This document shows, piece after piece, positions 44,101-51,998 of a stretch of DNA of 64,000 nt (its first letter is position 1; each line of letters starts with the position of its first letter). The notes under the pieces are model-generated. The model saw nothing but the letters and a program-made list of their open reading frames with translations, did no database searches and was not told the origin of the DNA. The position numbers were made by a program, and so were the translations under genes. This stretch comes from Rhodococcus sp. 14-1411-2a (GTDB taxonomy: Bacteria; Actinomycetota; Actinomycetes; Mycobacteriales; Mycobacteriaceae): contig NZ_NPGA01000009.1 of NCBI RefSeq assembly GCF_002259485.1, positions 62,001-126,000 of the forward strand, read 5' to 3'.

Positions 44101-45243
44101 ATGACCGAGCAGCCCGGCAGTGCGAGTGTCGGCACACCGGACGTCGGCCTCTACCTGGACGACGAGCGCGCCGTCGCCGCCGTGTCCCATCCGATCGCGC
44201 CCGGACCGTCGCTGCACCTGGCGTCACTGCACCCGACCGTGCTCAACACCCATCCCGACGGCACCGTCTCGCTCGGAGATGCGACCGACGACGACTCCGA
44301 GGCCTACACACACTTTCTCGACTCCCTCGCCGACGGCGTGGGTGTCACCGGCAGCAAGGGCACCGTCTTTCCTGCCGAGCAACTGACGTCGATGGCCCTG
44401 TTGTGCCTGCTCACCGAGGTGGCGTCGTCCATCGGTCTGCGGCCGGGTGATCTTGCCGCGGCGGCAACCTATCCCGCCCGGTGGACTGCCGAGCAGGTGT
44501 TCGCGCTGCGTTCGGCCATGAATGCGCACGGGCTCGCACACGTCGCGCTGGTCGCCGAGGAAGAAGCGCTCGCCGCGTGGAACGCATCGCTCCTGCCGAC
44601 CCTGCAGAAGAAGGACACCGCAATCGCCGCGGCCCGCGGTGCTGCGATTCTGGCAGCGCAGTTCCCCGTCGACGCCGTCACCGAGCAGTTCGCGGTGGTG
44701 AGCCAGGCGAGATCCGACCGGCGACCACTGTTCGCTGCGGCAGCGTTCGCCGCCGCGTTGACCGTCGGTGCCACGCTCTTCGCGCTGCAACTCGGTACGC
44801 CCACCGACACCGACGTCCCCACCATCGACAACGCCCAGCTGGTCCCGAGCACGTCGTCGACCGGCACCGGGTCGGGTGGCCAGATCGACTTCCCCACCGT
44901 CGTCGCCGAACCGGCCGCCGAGATCGTTCCTGTCACTCCGTCGACGGCGACCACCACCACCACGGAAGAGACGACCCCCACCGAAACCTCCGACCTCCCG
45001 CGGAGCGAACCGACCGAGACCGAACCCGGGATCGAGATCGAGACGCGCCCGGCGTTCGAGGCACCCGAGGACGACGACCGCGAGAAGCCTCCCATCGTCG
45101 TCGAACCGGTCGATCCGGTCGGACCAGAACTTCCGGTCGAAACAACCCCCGACACCTCTGAGACCCCCGACACCGACCCGGACGACGGGCAGTCCGTAAC
45201 CGAACAGATCGCACCGAACGACCGATCGGCGGAGACCCCATGA
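44101..45243 (+). CDS. Membrane-anchored truncated Hsp70-like protein B
   Basis: A protein of 380 residues. Residues 1-185 match only the first part of an Hsp70 nucleotide domain (VGLYLDDERAVAAVSHPIAP, then AAATYPARWTAEQVFALRSA); the rest of the fold, with phosphate-2 and adenosine motifs, is missing. A membrane helix (about 207-231, PLFAAAAFAAALTVGATLFA) follows, then a Thr/Pro/Glu-rich outer tail of 150 residues. It cannot be an ATPase and may be a partner of Hsp70-like A and C. Stop and start overlap (ATGA) with the next gene, so this is a compact functional unit and not a decayed gene. Confidence 0.8.
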   Translation: MTEQPGSASVGTPDVGLYLDDERAVAAVSHPIAPGPSLHLASLHPTVLNTHPDGTVSLGDATDDDSEAYTHFLDSLADGVGVTGSKGTVFPAEQLTSMALLCLLTEVASSIGLRPGDLAAAATYPARWTAEQVFALRSAMNAHGLAHVALVAEEEALAAWNASLLPTLQKKDTAIAAARGAAILAAQFPVDAVTEQFAVVSQARSDRRPLFAAAAFAAALTVGATLFALQLGTPTDTDVPTIDNAQLVPSTSSTGTGSGGQIDFPTVVAEPAAEIVPVTPSTATTTTTEETTPTETSDLPRSEPTETEPGIEIETRPAFEAPEDDDREKPPIVVEPVDPVGPELPVETTPDTSETPDTDPDDGQSVTEQIAPNDRSAETP

Positions 45244-46880
45244 GCGATGCCGGCCATCTCGGAATAACCGTGGGCAACACCAGGTCCGTCGCGGCCTATC
45301 GCGCATCGGCCGAGGACGAACCGACGATCGTCGTCCTGCCGACGACACTGAGATTCGACCAGGACGGCCGCGCCCACCTCGGTGAACCCGCCGAGACGGC
45401 ACCCTTCACTCGGTTCGTCGATCTGGTCGGTCAGCAGGAGGATCTCGAGCCCGACGCCGACGCCTACCGCGCCGAGGACTTGATGGCCAACGCCGCCAAC
45501 TGCCTCGTCACGATGGTGTCCACGAAGGCAGGCGTGCCCAGCGACATGCCCGTCACGACGATGACGTACCCGACGCGGTGGACCCGCGCCGCCGTCGCAC
45601 TGCTTCGTGACGCCCTCGATCACACGGGCCTCACCGATGTCGCCCTGGCTCCGGACGCGAAAGCCGCCAGCGCATTCGCGCAGCCGAGCCCGGGAGCAGC
45701 GGTCACCGTGGTCGACATGGGGGCCACCGGCACCGACATCTCCACCTTTCCCGGCGGTGGAACGGTCCGCACCACCGCCGTCGGCGGAGACGCGTTCACC
45801 GACGCCCTCTTCGATCACGTGGTGACCGATCGCGAGCACATCGACCTGTCCGACGCGGCCGTCCTGGCAGCCCTTGCCGGCGTCGTCGCCTCGTGTGAGG
45901 CCGCCAAACAGACCTTGAGCACGGCCGACGTCGCCACGATCTCGGTCGAACTCCCCGGTGTCTCGCAGTCCACGACGGTGACCCGAGCCGAGTTCGCAGA
46001 CCTCGTCGCGCCGTTGCTCCGCCGGCTCGACGTGCCGGGGACGGGCGCGGTGATACTCGCCGGCGGCAGCGCCGCACTTCCGTCGGTGGCAACCGACATC
46101 ACCGAACGCTCGTCGGGCCCGGTGCTCGTCGAGCCGCTCGCTGCCACCCGCGGTGCCCTGCTGCTGGCCGAGGTCGAGGATGTCGACGGCAACTCCATGG
46201 TGACCGGCGCCGCGCCGGTCGTCACCCGAAACGACGGCACGGAGTCCCTCGACACCGACGCCATCCCGGTCGTCGCGCCCGCGCCGTCCCTCGCGTTCTC
46301 CGAGGCGATCCCTGCGGTCGCTCCGGTGTTCGCTCCCTCGGAATTTCGATCCGAGCCGATCGTTCCGGTCGACGAGAACGCGTCGACCACCGATCACTCT
46401 CCGGCCGTCGCCGCGGCGCCGGTAGCGGCGAAGAAGGAACGCAGCGAGCGTTCGCGGACGATCGCCACCATCGTTGCCGGTGCAGCAGCAGGCGTGGTCA
46501 TCGTCCTCGCGATCGCAGCACTGAGCGGAGTGTTCGGTGACGCTCCCGCCGCGACACCCCCGACCGTCACCGATGCCGGCTCGCCGATCGCCACCTCGAC
46601 GCGCGCACCCTCGACCACCACCGCCACCTCCGTCGAGCCCGTCTTCGTACCCGAGGTCGTCGAACAGCCGGACGAGCCGTACGTGGCACCCGAACCTGCT
46701 CCCCTGCCTGCTCCCGCGCCCGCGCCGGTGCCCGCCCCCGCGCCCGTGGTGCCCACCACGACGCCTTCGGTCACCACGACTCCGGTGACGACCACCCCGG
46801 TCGAGACGACGACTCCGGCTGAGACCACCACGACCTCGGATACGGCCACCACCCCATCCGAAGAGCTCGAAGAACCCTGA
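45240..46880 (+). CDS. Membrane-anchored Hsp70-like protein C
   Basis: A protein of 546 residues. Residues 1-320 are an Hsp70-like nucleotide domain: opening LGITVGNTRSVAAYRASAED, phosphate-2 VVDMGATGTDIST, and adenosine motif VILAGGSAALPSV. The usual DLGTT loop is again altered (ITVGNT). A basic patch (KKERSERSR) and membrane helix (about 409-432) precede a 110-residue Pro/Thr/Ala tail with TTPVETTT repeats. No peptide-binding domain. It overlaps gene B by 4 bases and is 75 bases before the first protease gene. Confidence 0.85.
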   Translation: MSDAGHLGITVGNTRSVAAYRASAEDEPTIVVLPTTLRFDQDGRAHLGEPAETAPFTRFVDLVGQQEDLEPDADAYRAEDLMANAANCLVTMVSTKAGVPSDMPVTTMTYPTRWTRAAVALLRDALDHTGLTDVALAPDAKAASAFAQPSPGAAVTVVDMGATGTDISTFPGGGTVRTTAVGGDAFTDALFDHVVTDREHIDLSDAAVLAALAGVVASCEAAKQTLSTADVATISVELPGVSQSTTVTRAEFADLVAPLLRRLDVPGTGAVILAGGSAALPSVATDITERSSGPVLVEPLAATRGALLLAEVEDVDGNSMVTGAAPVVTRNDGTESLDTDAIPVVAPAPSLAFSEAIPAVAPVFAPSEFRSEPIVPVDENASTTDHSPAVAAAPVAAKKERSERSRTIATIVAGAAAGVVIVLAIAALSGVFGDAPAATPPTVTDAGSPIATSTRAPSTTTATSVEPVFVPEVVEQPDEPYVAPEPAPLPAPAPAPVPAPAPVVPTTTPSVTTTPVTTTPVETTTPAETTTTSDTATTPSEELEEP

Positions 46881-46955
46881 GCTGCGCGATCACGGATTCC
46901 GAGCCCGATGCCCTAGGGTGGGGCGCTGATGACAAGCACCCGATGAAGGGATTTC

Positions 46956-48254
46956 ATGCGTAACACCGGGGCGCTGCGTGCTGCAGTGCTGTGTTCGACG
47001 GCTTTTGTACTTCTTGCTTCGTTCTCCGGGACAGCAGCAGCAGAACCCGTCGTCCAGTCACCCGCCGATCAGCTTCCCCGCGAGCTCGTCGAAGCCGTGC
47101 AGCGAGATCTGAAGATCTCTCCGCAGGAGTATCTCGATCGGGCGGCCCGCGCGCAGGAACTCTCCGAATACGCATCGGACTTCCGGGCCAGCCGTCCGGC
47201 AGATTTCGCCGGTGCCTGGATCGGACCCGACGGCAATGCCGTCGTCGCCGTCACCTCACCTGCTGCGGCGCAGGCCGTCGCCAAGGACGGATACGCCACC
47301 GCGCAGTCGCCGGTGTCGGCAGACGGACTCGAGAAGTCGCTGGCAGACCTCAACAGTTGGATTGCCGGCCTCCCTCGCGAGATCTCCGAGCAGATCAACG
47401 GGACGGCCATCGACTTCATCGACAACCAGATCGTCATCGATCTGGTGAACAGCCCGATCGGTAGCGCGCTGAACCTGCCCACCCTGCTGGCGAACATCAA
47501 GGTCATTCTCTCCCCCGGCGGAAACAAGCCGGTCGACCCGACTCCGATGGGCGGCGACACCTACGTCACCACCTCGGGACCCATCGCCGACGCTCCGGCC
47601 ACCGACATCAGCATCTGCTCGTTCGGCTTCAACGCCGTCGACTCCTCCGGTTCGGCCGTCAATCTCAGCGCAGGCCACTGCAACCCCGCCAAGGCCACCG
47701 GATCCGGCGGCGCACCGGTCTACCTGCCCGATCCGGCCGACATCTCGCGCAGCACGCAGATCGGGTCGTTCGATCGCTCCAGCCTGGGCGCAGAGGACGG
47801 CCTCGACTGGTCGGTCATCGCCCTGAACGACACCGGCATCGCGTCGGGACTCGACCGCCCCACCGTCCGTGGAGCGAACGGCAGCACCGTCACCGTCACC
47901 GGAACCGCATCGCCGGTCATCGGAGCGCCGGTCTGCAAGTCCGGGCAGTCGTCGTCGTTCACCTGTGGAGTGGTTGCGGCCGATCGGGTCGAGACACAGC
48001 TCTACATGGAGGACGGCACGTCCCGCACCGTTCGCGGATTCGCCAGCACCGCATGCACTCTCGCAGGTGACAGTGGCGGTGCCATCGTGACCGGAACGCT
48101 CGCATTGGGAATCACCAGCGGATCCAACAGCGGCGGCGCGCCCGATTGCAACGAGGCCAACCTCGCGCTGGCGCAATACGGTGGCACGGCAAGCCTGGGC
48201 ATTCCCATCGATCAGGTCACGCGCGCGACCGGAAGCACACTCCGCACCGAATAG
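46956..48254 (+). CDS. Secreted chymotrypsin-fold serine protease 1
   Basis: A protein of 432 residues with a signal peptide (VLCSTAFVLLASFSGTAAAE, cleavage near residue 30). A propeptide of about 150 residues carries the streptogrisin-type helical segment (LPRELVEAVQRDLKISPQEY). The mature enzyme follows, with H241 (SAGHCN), D284 (GLDWSV) and S373 (GDSGGA), and Cys pairs around each. It is an actinobacterial S1-family (streptogrisin/alpha-lytic-like) protease that matures by self-cleavage. It could cut wall or surface proteins. It lies 75 bases past Hsp70-like C on the same strand. Confidence 0.9.
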   Translation: MRNTGALRAAVLCSTAFVLLASFSGTAAAEPVVQSPADQLPRELVEAVQRDLKISPQEYLDRAARAQELSEYASDFRASRPADFAGAWIGPDGNAVVAVTSPAAAQAVAKDGYATAQSPVSADGLEKSLADLNSWIAGLPREISEQINGTAIDFIDNQIVIDLVNSPIGSALNLPTLLANIKVILSPGGNKPVDPTPMGGDTYVTTSGPIADAPATDISICSFGFNAVDSSGSAVNLSAGHCNPAKATGSGGAPVYLPDPADISRSTQIGSFDRSSLGAEDGLDWSVIALNDTGIASGLDRPTVRGANGSTVTVTGTASPVIGAPVCKSGQSSSFTCGVVAADRVETQLYMEDGTSRTVRGFASTACTLAGDSGGAIVTGTLALGITSGSNSGGAPDCNEANLALAQYGGTASLGIPIDQVTRATGSTLRTE

Positions 48255-48341
48255 TGGGTACGGCGGGAGCCCTCCACCGCCTATAGTCGTACGACGGGTG
48301 AACGGCATCACATCTGCAGATGCCCGGGGGGAGAGGTTTCT

Positions 48342-49463
48342 ATGCGTCGCCGAGCGTTCCGGCTGTCGATGTTCGCTGTGCCGCTCGTGGTTGCGGCGAC
48401 CGTGTTCGCGCCCACCGTTGGGGCAGATCCGGTTGCCGACGCGATGCTGCCTGAGGCGTTGGCCGACGCGGTTGCCCGCGACCTCGGGCTGTCTCCGCAG
48501 CAATTTCTCGACCGAGCGGACGCAGCCCGCCGACTGGCCGAGTTCACCGACACCGCCGGTTCCGAAGGCGTAGCGAGGGCATGGCTGGACGAGGACGGAC
48601 GTCCCGTCGTCGCGGTGGCGGACGGACCGGCCCACGCCGACGTCGCAGATGCCGCGTCGGCCAACGGTTTCGGGATCGACGCGTCGCCCATCGAGCTACC
48701 GCCGGCCATTGTCGATGCCGTCCAGCCGCTGTTGGACCTGCTCCCGTTCGATCCGTCACCGACGGCAGGCCCGATCCGTGCGAGTTCGTATCTCGGCGGT
48801 GACAGCTTTCTCGCGGGTACACCGGCCGGCCTCGGTCAGCGGTGCTCCCTCGGATTCAATGCCGTCGACCCGACGCGCGGATCGGTCAACATCACTGCGG
48901 GCCACTGCAATCCGAACACCACCGACACCGGCTCCGCGGCACTGACGGGCGCGTATCCGATGTACGGCAGTCTCGTGGGCTCGAAATTCGGAACGTTCTA
49001 TCGAACGAGCCAGTCGCGCAACGATTACGCATTGATCGACATCGACGACGCCAATGCCGCCGAATTCGAGAGCAACGCCGTGCGAGTCCCCGGAGCAGGG
49101 CCACTGCACGTCACCGGGACGGTGGACCCGATCGTGGGAGCACCGGTCTGCAAATCCGGATCCAGAACCGGATTCAGTTGCGGCACAATTCTTTCCACGG
49201 GCCAGCACGTCGCGCTGGGCGACAACGTTCTGGACCGTGGCTTCTCCACCTCCATCTGCGCGCTACGCGGAGACAGTGGTGGCCCTGTCGTCAGCGGCAC
49301 CCTCGCGGTCGGCATCGCCAGTGCATCGAACGTGGGCGATCAGCCGTCCTGCGAGGTCGCGACCGTCGTCAGCATGCTGCAGGGTCAGCGGCCCGAGCTG
49401 TTCGCCACCCCCATCAACGACGTACTCGCGGAGAACCCGGGCCTGACGATCCGAACGTCCTAG
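48342..49463 (+). CDS. Secreted chymotrypsin-fold serine protease 2
   Basis: A protein of 373 residues, a shorter paralogue of the preceding protease with the same plan: signal peptide (FAVPLVVAATVFAPTVGADP), shorter propeptide (MLPEALADAVARDLGLSPQQ), then H188 (TAGHCN), D228 (RNDYALI) and S312 (GDSGGP). The site GDSGGP differs from GDSGGA in copy 1, so specificity may differ. It lies 87 bases downstream of copy 1, a tandem duplication. Its stop overlaps the convergent GNAT gene by 4 bases. Confidence 0.9.
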   Translation: MRRRAFRLSMFAVPLVVAATVFAPTVGADPVADAMLPEALADAVARDLGLSPQQFLDRADAARRLAEFTDTAGSEGVARAWLDEDGRPVVAVADGPAHADVADAASANGFGIDASPIELPPAIVDAVQPLLDLLPFDPSPTAGPIRASSYLGGDSFLAGTPAGLGQRCSLGFNAVDPTRGSVNITAGHCNPNTTDTGSAALTGAYPMYGSLVGSKFGTFYRTSQSRNDYALIDIDDANAAEFESNAVRVPGAGPLHVTGTVDPIVGAPVCKSGSRTGFSCGTILSTGQHVALGDNVLDRGFSTSICALRGDSGGPVVSGTLAVGIASASNVGDQPSCEVATVVSMLQGQRPELFATPINDVLAENPGLTIRTS

Positions 49464-50578
49464 TGCGTGGACCGTCGCAGACGTGACAGCGCCGCGTAGC
49501 CGACTCTTCGCGCATGCGCGAACCCGGGCGACAGCTCCCATCGACGCACCAGGCCGACCAGAATCCGAGATCCGACCATGCGTGTGGGGACGCCCACCAC
49601 GGCCAGCACGTCGTAGCCCGAGGTGGACCAGGACTTCTTGATGTCGTTGACACCGACGCCCAGGTCCAGCACGGTCACGTCGAGCTCGTCGTGGCTCTGG
49701 ACGAACCATTCCATCATCTGATGCCCGGGTTGATACTTCGCGACCTCGGGATCGTAATGCGTCAACCAGGCTTCGAGTCGAGCTCCGGTCCGAACACAGA
49801 TCTGATGCGCACGCCATCGCCCCTCGACGCTCACCCCGGAGAGGGTCAATCTCCCGGCCGCTGCTTCGCGAGCCAGGAAGTCCTTGGCCGACGCCGACGG
49901 GTCGGCGGGCGATTCCTCCGCAAGGTAGTCGGTGCGATCACTGTGGAGCGTCGACGCGGCCGCCAAGCGGGATATGTCCGCCCAGCGTCGCTCGAAGTGC
50001 TTCGCATCCCGGATGGTCTCCATCGTGAGGGGACTCCCGGCCCGCTCGGCCTGACGTCTGTACTTGCCGAGCCGCTTCAGCGAACTGTGCCCACGCACGT
50101 CCCGAGCGGTACTTCCCTCCGGCACGTCGATCACCGGAACTCGCTCCCGCACGATCGACTCCGAACGCCACCGCTGATGCGCACCGAGCGCCTCGACGGC
50201 GTTTCGATCGCCGATCATCGAATCCGCGTAGAAGATCAGACCGCAGCGGTCGACGGCATCCCACAGGACACGAGACGACGCGTCGTCCTCGCTGAGCAGT
50301 TCCGTCGGAACGCCCTGCCCGGCCCCGAGAATCTTCGCCACCTTCAGCGGACCGAGTCGCGTCACGAACATCGGGGCCAGGGCCACCAGACGCGTACCTC
50401 GACGCACGTGTACGAAGACCAGCTCACTGCCCGCAGGTCGCGGTGCATTCAACGCATAACTGCGGCGAGAAGAGAAGACCGTTCCGACTCGCTCGGCCAG
50501 TGCGTCCCACTCGTCGCGAAGTTCGTCGGACAGCGTTCTGTCCACGGCTCCAATAATGGGTTCGTAGTCGGTTTCCAT
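49460..50578 (-). CDS. GNAT-fold acyltransferase (BioF2/FemAB-like)
   Basis: A protein of 372 residues in the Acetyltransf_6 group. The first half has beta strands (ELVFVHVRRGTRLVALAPMF), and the second half the acyl-CoA fold (RLTLSGVSVEGRWRAHQICV, then YDPEVAKYQPGHQMMEWFVQ). The segment ARDVRGHSSLKRLGKYRRQAE is characteristic of the group. Such proteins modify surface sugars or peptides, and some build polysaccharide. The substrate is not known. The AT-rich upstream gap has the palindrome ACTTT-ACGG-AAAGT (50586-50599). Confidence 0.8.
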   Translation of the reverse strand: METDYEPIIGAVDRTLSDELRDEWDALAERVGTVFSSRRSYALNAPRPAGSELVFVHVRRGTRLVALAPMFVTRLGPLKVAKILGAGQGVPTELLSEDDASSRVLWDAVDRCGLIFYADSMIGDRNAVEALGAHQRWRSESIVRERVPVIDVPEGSTARDVRGHSSLKRLGKYRRQAERAGSPLTMETIRDAKHFERRWADISRLAAASTLHSDRTDYLAEESPADPSASAKDFLAREAAAGRLTLSGVSVEGRWRAHQICVRTGARLEAWLTHYDPEVAKYQPGHQMMEWFVQSHDELDVTVLDLGVGVNDIKKSWSTSGYDVLAVVGVPTRMVGSRILVGLVRRWELSPGFAHARRVGYAALSRLRRSTH

Positions 50579-50585
50579 GCTATTT

Positions 50586-50599
50586 ACTTTACGGAAAGT
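50586..50599. promoter_or_regulatory. Palindrome before the GNAT gene
   Basis: ACTTT-ACGG-AAAGT, a perfect inverted repeat 8-21 bases before the ATG at 50578, in an AT-rich patch. It is a candidate operator overlapping the likely promoter or ribosome-binding region. Confidence 0.4.
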
Positions 50600-50700
50600 T
50601 TAATAAGCGTGTGAAAGCACTTCTTCGTTGCACTCGATCCAACGGTGCTCGTACGGGTGCGGCGGTCGCCCGAACTCGACGCCGACCCACCCAGAACGCA

Positions 50701-50735
50701 GAAAACCCGCACCCTCGACGAGAGTGCGGGTTTTC
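50701..50735 (-). terminator. Terminator of the secreted glycine-zipper protein gene
   Basis: GAAAACCCGCAC (50701-50712) and GTGCGGGTTTTC (50724-50735) form a perfect 12-bp stem that ends in TTTT on the leftward transcript, 14 bases past the stop at 50749. Confidence 0.9.
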
Positions 50736-50748
50736 GGTGAAGACTTGC

Positions 50749-51411
50749 TTACTTGGCCCAGACCGTGGTGCCCGGTGCCGCGTTCAGCGTGTTGATCAAG
50801 TCGATGCCTGCAACAACGAGGGTGGGTCCGCCGGCAGCGATGGTGCCGAGGATGCCTCCGACGGTGGCAGCGATGGGAATGGTTACAACCCCGCCGACAC
50901 CCGCCAAGGGGAGACCGAGCAAGAAGCCGACGCCTACACCGATGGCAGTTCCGGTGAATCCACCGATCGCGGTCGCGATGCCCAGCTGCGAGGAGAAGTT
51001 CTGCTGCGCCTTGAGGTTCTCCTCGGGCGAGGCGACGGTCGTGGCGCCGATGCTGCGCGAGTTCGCCGAAGCCTTCGTGAAGTCGAGGTTCGGGATCAGA
51101 CGGAGGGTCTTGCCGTTGTCGTCGACGTTCTGCTCGTACGGGAAGTTGAGTCCGCCGAGATTGAACGACAGCGGGAGAGTCACCAGGGTGTTGTCGGCGG
51201 CGTCGAGGACGTCGACCGTCTTGCCGTCGTCGGCGACCTTGAAGACGCCTGCGTCGATGGTGGTGACGATCGTGCGATCTTCGAGATCGACGGTGTAGTT
51301 GGTGTCACCGGGGGCCGTTTCATCGGCGGGCTGTGCGTACGCGGTTCCGCTGGCCAGGCCCATCGCGACTGCGACGAGGGCCGACGTGACGACCAGTTTG
51401 CTGAGTTTCAT
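50749..51411 (-). CDS. Secreted protein with glycine-zipper-like C-terminus
   Basis: A protein of 220 residues with a signal peptide (KLVVTSALVAVAMGLASGTA, then YAQP). The mature N-terminal half is beta-rich and acidic (YTVDLEDRTIVTTIDAGVFK). The C-terminal half is hydrophobic with Gly/Ala spacing (GIATAIGGFTGTAIGVGVGF, then LLGLPLAGVGGVV), like a membrane-inserting glycine zipper. It resembles exported proteins common in rhodococci and nocardiae, possibly channel or envelope proteins. It is monocistronic, with its own strong terminator. Confidence 0.75.
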   Translation of the reverse strand: MKLSKLVVTSALVAVAMGLASGTAYAQPADETAPGDTNYTVDLEDRTIVTTIDAGVFKVADDGKTVDVLDAADNTLVTLPLSFNLGGLNFPYEQNVDDNGKTLRLIPNLDFTKASANSRSIGATTVASPEENLKAQQNFSSQLGIATAIGGFTGTAIGVGVGFLLGLPLAGVGGVVTIPIAATVGGILGTIAAGGPTLVVAGIDLINTLNAAPGTTVWAK

Positions 51412-51998
51412 GTGGAGTTCAGTTCCGTTTCTGTGGCGTTGAGTGCTTGGCAGTACCGCTAGGCAGCCGTCAAGCGCAAAGTCACCCCGATGACTCTTTT
51501 GCGACTTTTGGTGCGCCCGAATTGTAGCGTAAGAATCGGACCGGTCGTTGTCCTTTTGCGACAGGTTCTCCACCTGTCAGTTACCCACTGTCACAAACAT
51601 TTTGGATATTCGCAGCACAGCGACTCGAGTCACGTCATGCTGGGATCGGAGATGTCGATCGTTCGACCGATCGAGGAAGACCGAGCGCGTGATCCCACCG
51701 GCCCCAGGCGGCCCGTCGGCGACATCCCGCCACACGAACGGAGTAGGTAAGGACTGCCTTCTCGACAGCACCTCGACGGCCTACGCATACGGTGATCTGC
51801 GAGACAACCTACCGACGAGTTCAGCCCACCCGTCGGACGGCCTCACTTCCGCACCCACCAGCACCGCTCCACTCGGTGGTGCTAAGTTACCCGTCAGTAC
51901 GGCGAAACTGCTACTTGCGAGTAACATAGTCCGTCAGCCGGCTCGACGGGCCGAACCCGCGGTAGCCCCCAGCTGCCACCTGAACGAAAGGCCGCGAC
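51412..51998. promoter_or_regulatory. Divergent promoter region, 587 bases
   Basis: The gap separates the secreted-protein gene and the large Fe-S protein gene. The left part is AT-richer and probably the promoter of the leftward gene. I see no gene: frames at 51490-51750 and 51548-52318 lack start signals or run into the next gene in the wrong frame. The right part has two TetR-type palindromes (listed separately). Confidence 0.5.
51886..51925 (+). promoter_or_regulatory. Twin TetR-type operators before the Fe-S protein gene
   Basis: CTACTTGCGAGTAAC (51911-51925), read on the other strand as GTTACTCGCAAGTAG, has TACT/AGTA arms. A weaker GTTACCCGTCAGTAC lies at 51886-51900. The centres are 25 bp apart. 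The strong site matches the palindrome at 61140-61154 in 14 of 15 bases, so both promoters probably answer to one regulator. Confidence 0.6.

Noticed and set aside
44101..45243. Truncated Hsp70-like B considered a decayed gene
   Set aside because: The membrane helix and tail follow in frame, it has its own start region, and it overlaps gene C by 4 bases.
51490..51750. 86-residue rightward frame in the divergent gap
   Set aside because: Poor start and mixed composition in an AT-richer promoter region.
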